Part shown: piece after piece, positions 58,408 through 64,000 of the stretch
How positions within the stretch are numbered: the stretch's first letter is position 1
Layout of the letters: each line of letters opens with the position of its first letter
NCBI GenBank assembly: GCA_027943335.1
Contig: BSBK01001573.1
Location: 248,001 to 312,000, forward strand
Direction: 5' to 3'
From: Chamaecyparis obtusa
Taxonomy: Eukaryota > Streptophyta > Pinopsida > Cupressales > Cupressaceae
DNA: 64,000 nucleotides
Translations under genes and position numbers: made by a program
The notes under the pieces: generated by a model
The model's database searches: none
What the model was told of the DNA's origin: nothing
Seen by the model: only the letters and a program-made list of their open reading frames with translations

Positions 58408-59607
58408 TGTTGGAATTAATTTTAGAGCATGCCAATATAGGAATACGAACAAAGATGAGTTATGACCTTATGTCTATTGCCACTTTGCTTAATGTTGTAG
58501 ATGGAGTGAGTTAAAGTTGTTTTAGTGAAGACTGGTTACTGGATTGTTACAATAGATAGTGACATATTTAGTCTCTGTATTACTAAGATAACTCTTATGC
58601 GAGCATGATTTGTTACCTGCAAAGATAGGAATATGAACATGAATGTGTTTTGACCTTATATCTATGGTCACTTGGATTAATGTTGCAAATGGAGTGAGTT
58701 ACATTTGTTTTATTGAATACTAATTACTAGATTGTTACAATAGATAATGATAGAGTTATTATTTTTGAGATAACTCTTATGCAAGCTTGATTTGTGATTT
58801 GTGAGCTTAAGACATGATAGAAGACATGTTGGAGAATATTATTTGTGATTATATAGTTGTTCCATTTGTGGTGACATGAGATGAAGTGTGTGGACTTGTG
58901 AAGACCTATTTGGAGTTGATTGGAGATGTGTAATGTGATGTGAAGATGACAAGCATGAATTTAGGATCCTAAAGTGTATTTGATGTATTGTAACTATTAT
59001 ATACTTCTCTAAGGTACCATATGTATCTTAGTAAGAGTATATTTTATTATTTGTTCATTGGGGAAGTCTTAATTGGATGACTTAATTGATTATTGTAATA
59101 GGGTATAAAGAAGAGTAATTTTTGGAGAATAAAGTGTGGTTTGGAGGGAAACTAAGAGCTTGTATTTATGAATTCTATAAGATGTAGAGAAGATATTTTA
59201 AGTGAGGAGATTCATTAGAACTGATCAAGAAAATATAGTTTCTAGCAGATAATTCATTGGGTTTTATATATTTTATACAATTGTATTTCAGATAGTGAGT
59301 CCTCAAGGTGGGTTTAACCTTCTTTAGGCAATGTACTTGGGAAGTGAGCCTACCATTTCTTTCTGTTGAATCCTAATAGGGTTTTTCCTTTAACATAGAC
59401 TATGTACTGTATGCATTAATAAGCTCCTAATAGGGTTTTACCTTTAACAGGGTTTCCTTGACAACAAAATATTTTGTTATGATGTTGCATTCATTGTATT
59501 AATATTATTATTAAGTATTTTGGTTTATAAAGAGTAAAGTTTAATATTCTATATCACAACTGATTCACCCCCATCTCAGTTGTATTGGTGGACTATTATT
59601 CTTAACA
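58408..59607 (+). repeat. 5' LTR of a truncated copia element (1200 bp)
   Basis: It begins TGTTGGAATTAATTTT and ends CTTAACA, followed by TTGGTATTAAAGCC (59609-59622), an iMet-type PBS. It includes the TGATTCACCCCCATCTCAG end, two CCTAATAGGGTTTT-type motifs, and an internal tandem duplication of about 188 bp (58440 and 58628). Confidence 0.8.
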
Positions 59608-59668
59608 ATTGGTATTAAAGCCTCTAGTCCTCGGAGAGAAAGATTGACAACTTGAGGTGATCTTGGTG

Positions 59669-60592
59669 ATGGCATTTTATGGGAAGGAAAGTAAAAAGTT
59701 TGATCCTGATAATTTTGATAGTTGGAAGAACAAGAAGATAACACATTTGTTGTTTTTGGGTATTGACTACTAGATGATAACAAAGAAAGAAGAGAAGATC
59801 AAGTGTGAATATGAATTGGATAGTGCCACTGATGAGGAGAAGAAGATGTTCTCTTGTAACATGGTTGCAAGGGAAGCATTGGTAAGTACACTATCTAAAG
59901 GTAAATCTATTGAGGTTAAGGACTTGGATTCAACACACAAAATTTGGTCTAGATTGGAAGCACTATATGAAGAAGACATATTTACTAAACAAGAAAAATT
60001 GTAGAATTGGAAGATAAAGATGGAGACTCTGAGAATGAGAGATGATGAAAATGTTAAAGTATGTGTTCAGAGGGTTGTAGAAGTTGTTATTGGCATTATA
60101 AATTCTAGAGGCACATATAGTGAAGAGGAAGTAATTGAAAATATTCTTAGATATTTGACACCTATATATATAAGAATAAAGTAAATGCGATAGAGGAGAT
60201 TATACCTTTAACTGTGAAATTTAATAGAGAGATGTTGATTGCAAAATTAACTACCTTTGAGGCTACAGAACTTGGAGATTCATTGCCTAAGCCTAAATCG
60301 ACATTTAAGGAGATTGTGCATGATGACAAAAGGACTTTATCAAGTCTAGCGAGAAATAGAAGAAATGATTTGCGAGAAGATGTTGGTGAGTATGCCGATG
60401 AATGGGAAAGGATACATGAAGAGGAAAAGAAGTTAGATGAGATTGTGGCCTTGATCACAAGAAGAGATAATATAGGTAAAGGTAAGTTTGAAGGAAAGCT
60501 ACCCCTAAATTTTTTTCATGTAATAAGATTGGTCATTTTGCATCTATATGTCCTACAAGGGTTCCTAAGCACAAACGTAAGTTTCTAATGCC
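59669..60592 (+). pseudogene. Truncated copia element: gag
   Basis: ATG 59669 starts MAFYGKESKKFDPDNFDSWK, a UBN2 gag. EALVSTLSKGKSIEVKDLDS, KIWSRLEALYEEDIFTKQEK and KVCVQRVVEVVIGIIN follow, and after a frameshift near 60180, EMLIAKLTTFEATELGDSLP. A partly lost zinc knuckle (N-K/R-IGHFASIC sense) lies near 60520. Confidence 0.8.
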
Positions 60593-61110
60593 TAATTACT
60601 CAAAGGATAAAGAATGTGACTATGCTAGTGAAGGTGTTTCTAATGATGATGAAATAGACAATGATGAGATTGGATTTATTGCTATTAAAGATGATGAATC
60701 TATTCATGAATAAAAATCCCTAGTTCCACATGTTGAGAAGAAATCAAAATGGATCATAAATAGTGGTTGTTCACATCATATGACTAGTGACTTACAAATA
60801 AGTTTGTTAAGATAACAAAGTATGATGGTGGTGTTATTAGATTTGGTGATAATGTTCCTAAGTTTATCATTGGACTAAGATTGATTTCTCTAGATGGTAA
60901 GACTAATATTGATGATGTACTACTTGTTGATGGACTTAAGCATAATTTGTTAAGTCTTGGATAGCTTGTAGAAAAGGGTTATCAACTGGATCTCATTAAT
61001 GGGAAATGTTATAGTAGAAGAAAGTCAGAAAATTTAATTGCAACTAGCACTAATTTATGGGGTAATGTATTTGAGCTGAACACATGTAATGTTTCTATTA
61101 TCTCTATTTG
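60593..61110 (+). pseudogene. Truncated copia element: protease region
   Basis: The sequence reads KWIINSGCSHHMTSDL near 60750 (protease site, Asp changed to Asn), then with frame changes GLKHNLLSLG, LVEKGYQLDLINGKCYSRRK and LIATSTNLWGNVFELNTCN. The copia pattern stops there, before any integrase catalytic motif, so the element is cut off near 61110. Confidence 0.75.
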
Positions 61111-61483
61111 AGCATTAGATGTTGTCATTAGTATCGAAGTGGATCAGTCGGTTATCTATGTTGACCAGTCGGTAAAAGGAAGAACTACAAGCTACAATAC
61201 GCTAGTCGGTTAAATAATCAAGCCTTCATAATGAGTATTCACAAGGCAGTACCAAGAACTAAATGGAAATAGATTTAACTGAGTACTAGAGAAGTTTTAT
61301 TGAGCATTAGAGTATAATGAGCACCAAGCATCAGTAAACACCAAGCAGACTGGACACCGAGGGCCAGTATATTAAATGAGCAAAAAAGGTTGTGTTCACC
61401 AAGAAATTTAGGAAACAACATAGTAATCAGTAATGGCACATCTACCTATGCATACAGTTACATAGATTCATAAAATATTTTAC

Positions 61484-62484
61484 GGGTATGTGCATGATTA
61501 TGGTATGCCAAAAAATGGCGATGTGAAAAAGAAGTCCTGATTGATAGATTCTTTGGAAAACAACTATAACTTTCAAATAAATTCACATTTTTTAAATCTG
61601 AAATATACATCTCATTCTATACTTTACCTAATACAATAATAATAACAATTCTTCTAGTTTGATGAAGTTTAGACTAAGTTAAGGTGGTCAGACATGAGAG
61701 TTTTTATATTCAAGAAGTTTTGTGGAAGAAAAATCATAATTAATTATTTACTTGGAAAAAGAATACAAAAAAATATATATCAAATCCGAACATGAGTCTA
61801 ATAATTTGATCTATAATCTTATAAAAAAATATTATCATTTGATTTTGTTTAACGTGGTTAGACATACACCTACTTGTTATCTTTCTAGTCCTGATTTATA
61901 GACTTATTGAAAAATAACTATAAATTTCAAATTGTATAACATTTTTGAAATCCAAAACATGTGTCACATTCTATGCTTTTCCTACTACAAGAAAAATAAA
62001 TAAAAAATTAATTTGATAATGTTTACACTAAATTAATGTGGTTAGATACAAGAGTTTTTGTATTCTGGAAAAGTTGTAGAAGAAAAATCATAATTAATTA
62101 TTTACTTGAAAAAAAATTACAAAAAAATATGTGTCACATTTGGACTTGAGTCTACTACTTATATCTTGAATCTTGTAAAAAAAATTTATCATTTGATTGG
62201 GTTTAAGGTGGCCAGACATACACCTACTTCTTATTTTTTTCCTCAAATTTTGTACTACTACATTGAAATTTGAAATTTTCAACATATAGAATATATTTTT
62301 TTCAAAAAAGGATTATTATCTTAGAAACTAAATTCAATTTTCTACAAATTATCTTCTTACATATTTTTGATAGAATGTTTATAACTTGTTCAAATTTTTA
62401 TGTCAACTTGCCTAAACCTGATTTTCTGAATTTTCATTGCCACTTAAGGGCCTAGTTTGGTATACCATGATCCTGCACATACCC
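61484..62484. mobile_element. 1-kb element with terminal inverted repeats
   Basis: The left end GGGTATGTGCATGATTATGG and its continuation (61484-61512) is the inverse of 62456-62484 at 26 of 29 positions. TTAC lies on both sides (61480-61483 and 62485-62488). No transposase is encoded. Inside are about 2.4 tandem units of 354 bp. This is a non-autonomous DNA transposon. The superfamily is not assigned. Confidence 0.8.
61533..62400 (+). repeat. 354-bp tandem units within the TIR element
   Basis: Units begin at 61533 (AGTCCTGATTGATAGA), 61887 (AGTCCTGATTTATAGA) and, partly, 62241. Each full unit has AGAAAAATCATAATTAATTA and ends with AGACATACACCTACTT. Confidence 0.85.
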
Positions 62485-63085
62485 TTACCAAGATCAAGGA
62501 TTATTTATTGTAGATGCAATCATTAAATGTTATGATGATTCCTATGTAAAGATAGATCTAGGTTAATTTTGTACACCATAGATCTTAGGTTTTCCTAAGA
62601 AGATGTAAACCTAATTAGGTAATGGAAATCATAGAAGTTTGCTATATATTTATAATTCATGTCATTTTGACACAAGGTGAATAAGGGAAAGTAATGAAAG
62701 AAAGTGAATCAAACAAAAGATATTGAAGTAGTAGCCACCTTCAAGACATTAGAATTCAGCCATGGTTTGCATGTAGGAGCAGTGATCAAAGATATAATTC
62801 AGTTTATTCAGAAAAAGTCAAGAATACCAAGAAGAACAGAGGACAGATTACTACACATAGAGGTGATATTCATTCAGTATATCATAGATTTGATTCAGAT
62901 AAAGTATATTTATCATTTAGAGATACTTTTTTTTATTCTTTAATCATTGTAATAGAGTTAGTAAAATCTCCTAAAAAAGTAGACTTAACAATCTGTTTGT
63001 AAGTCTCTTAACTGAGTACACACTCAATTAGTGTTGTTTAAATCCTTTAATAGGGTAGATCTAGTCAATCTGATTGGTGCAAGAG

Positions 63086-64000
63086 CAGCTAGGCTACCTT
63101 CCTAGTTCTATGTAATTTTGGCTTGTATCTAACCTTTTCCAAGGCAAAAGTGTGTTTAATTTGGACCTTAGAAGGTCTTGCATGTGTGTGACTAGGTGGA
63201 TAGATAGTTAGTATCTAATCTAACCTAGTTTAGCTAGATTCCTTTATTGCTAAATTTTGGCTTGATTAGGGAAATGAGTCTAAATGTGTCTTAAACCTTG
63301 GCATAGTAAAGGAGATACCTTATTAGGCTTAAATGAGGTTAGTTCTTTGAACTAAGTGGGATAGAGGCCCAAGAATATAGGATACCTCATTATTGCAAAA
63401 GATGCTAAAAGTTGTCATGACAACATTTGCAACTTTGTGCAAATGTTGCATGCAACTCGACCACATTAGATCCCCACCATTCTAGAAGTGGGAAATGAAT
63501 TCCAAGGCCTAAAAAGATGGACAAATTATCTTATGATACTGAATGGCTCATGTTTCGAGGTAGATGTGATTGTAAATAAGTTTTTGAGTTGAATAGAAGC
63601 TCTACAATACTAGTTTTAGAGGTTATCCGAGCATTCTTGTGTGACAGTGCATTCTTGTGGATTTAACTCTTTGATTTAGTTTTAGGTCTATATTGATAGG
63701 ATAGTTTTAAGACTTTTTCTTTCTTTGTGCAAGTAGTTTACAGATAGTTTATTGCCTCCAATAAATTTGTTATTGTTTAGAGAATCTACTGGTCCAGTCC
63801 AGACCTCTTTGTGTTTCCATGCCTCCCCCATGAAATCTAACAACAAAATATTCCTAATGTTGGATGAATGTTTTAGGGGAGCCAATTTATAGTAGGAATC
63901 TAGAGGTAGGAGTCCTAAAGAGTCAAGCTTATAATTTTAGAGTCATGCCCTAGGTGAGACTAGAGTGTCCGGTTAGAGGTGTGACAGTGAGAAAATGAGT
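63086..64000. other. No gene recognised
   Basis: This is less AT-rich than most of the window, with long runs of short words such as CTAGG. It may be LTR or leader sequence of an element continuing beyond the window. The 65-codon minus ORF at 63688-63885 has no family resemblance. Confidence 0.4.

Larger units (their letters stand above)
61111..63085 (+). mobile_element. LTR-like fragment of a further element, interrupted by a TIR element
   Basis: The flanks of the TIR insertion rejoin as one sequence with LTR features. These are AGTCGGTTA words, a TATA-like GCTATATATTTATAA near 62640, and spaced CTCTTAACTGAGTACA and CTTTAATAGGGTAGA motifs near 62960-63056, as in the other LTRs. Both ends are uncertain. 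A short ORF at 62704-62943 is not recognised. Confidence 0.45.

Noticed and set aside
61484..62484. CRISPR-like direct repeats
   Set aside because: The 354-bp tandem units and the short LTR motifs are not regular repeat-spacer arrays, and the genome is a plant's.
1..64000. tRNA and rRNA genes
   Set aside because: I looked for cloverleaf-type T-arm/CCA patterns and rRNA core words. The only tRNA-like matches are retroelement primer-binding sites.
63086..64000. Possible LTR with TTGGTGCAAGAGCAG as primer-binding site
   Set aside because: The match to any tRNA end is poor and no LTR partner is present, so the assignment is not supportable.

Overview
The window is plant nuclear DNA, most probably from a large, repeat-rich gymnosperm genome (conifer-type; a yew-like genome would fit, but that is an impression from the style of the repeats and was not searched). 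The support is AT-rich sequence, a single spliced plant gene, and almost everything else made of plant Ty3/gypsy, Ty1/copia and L1-type LINE sequence in several states of decay. I saw no rRNA, tRNA, CRISPR array or bacterial-style operon.

Layout. 1-8.9 kb: old debris, with two diverged copies of a gag-like repeat (1-830 and 7680-8840), a minus-strand LINE tail (about 1880-4450) and a compound microsatellite (6199-6476). 8.85-28.5 kb: an LTR element without pol (truncated left LTR ending at 9902, right LTR 27321-28525). It carries a gag with a row of five zinc-knuckle-like motifs and a long ORF of unknown function. A 12.7-kb Ty3/gypsy element (13909-26564, minus strand, TSD GATAT) interrupts that ORF. 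The right LTR of the gypsy element is itself interrupted by a 972-bp solo LTR (24255-25226, TSD GCTAG). 29.5-31.5 kb: the only convincing host gene, a four-exon HOTHEAD/mandelonitrile-lyase-like GMC oxidoreductase on the minus strand with a signal peptide. 31.6-35.2 kb: a 3.6-kb block repeated in the same orientation at 37458-39851 plus 56113-57297. The second copy is split by an L1-type LINE (39852-56112, 14-bp TSD), and that LINE is split in ORF1 by a complete Ty1/copia element (40466-48304, TSD GTAGA). 57.3-64 kb: further LTR fragments, a 5' copia fragment (58408 to about 61110) and a 1-kb element with terminal inverted repeats (61484-62484, TSD TTAC).

Two three-level nests can therefore be resolved to the base from target-site duplications. 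All element polyproteins are dead: most breaks are in-frame TAG/TGA/TAA stops of the kind left by C-to-T change, with few frameshifts, so domain order is still readable.

The observations I think most deserve follow-up are: a third ORF lying 3' of the RT-RNase H ORF in the LINE family, present in two independent copies here; the pol-less LTR element with its zinc-knuckle array and unknown ORF; a gypsy element with an extra RNase H placed before the RT; and short spaced LTR motifs shared by several otherwise different elements.
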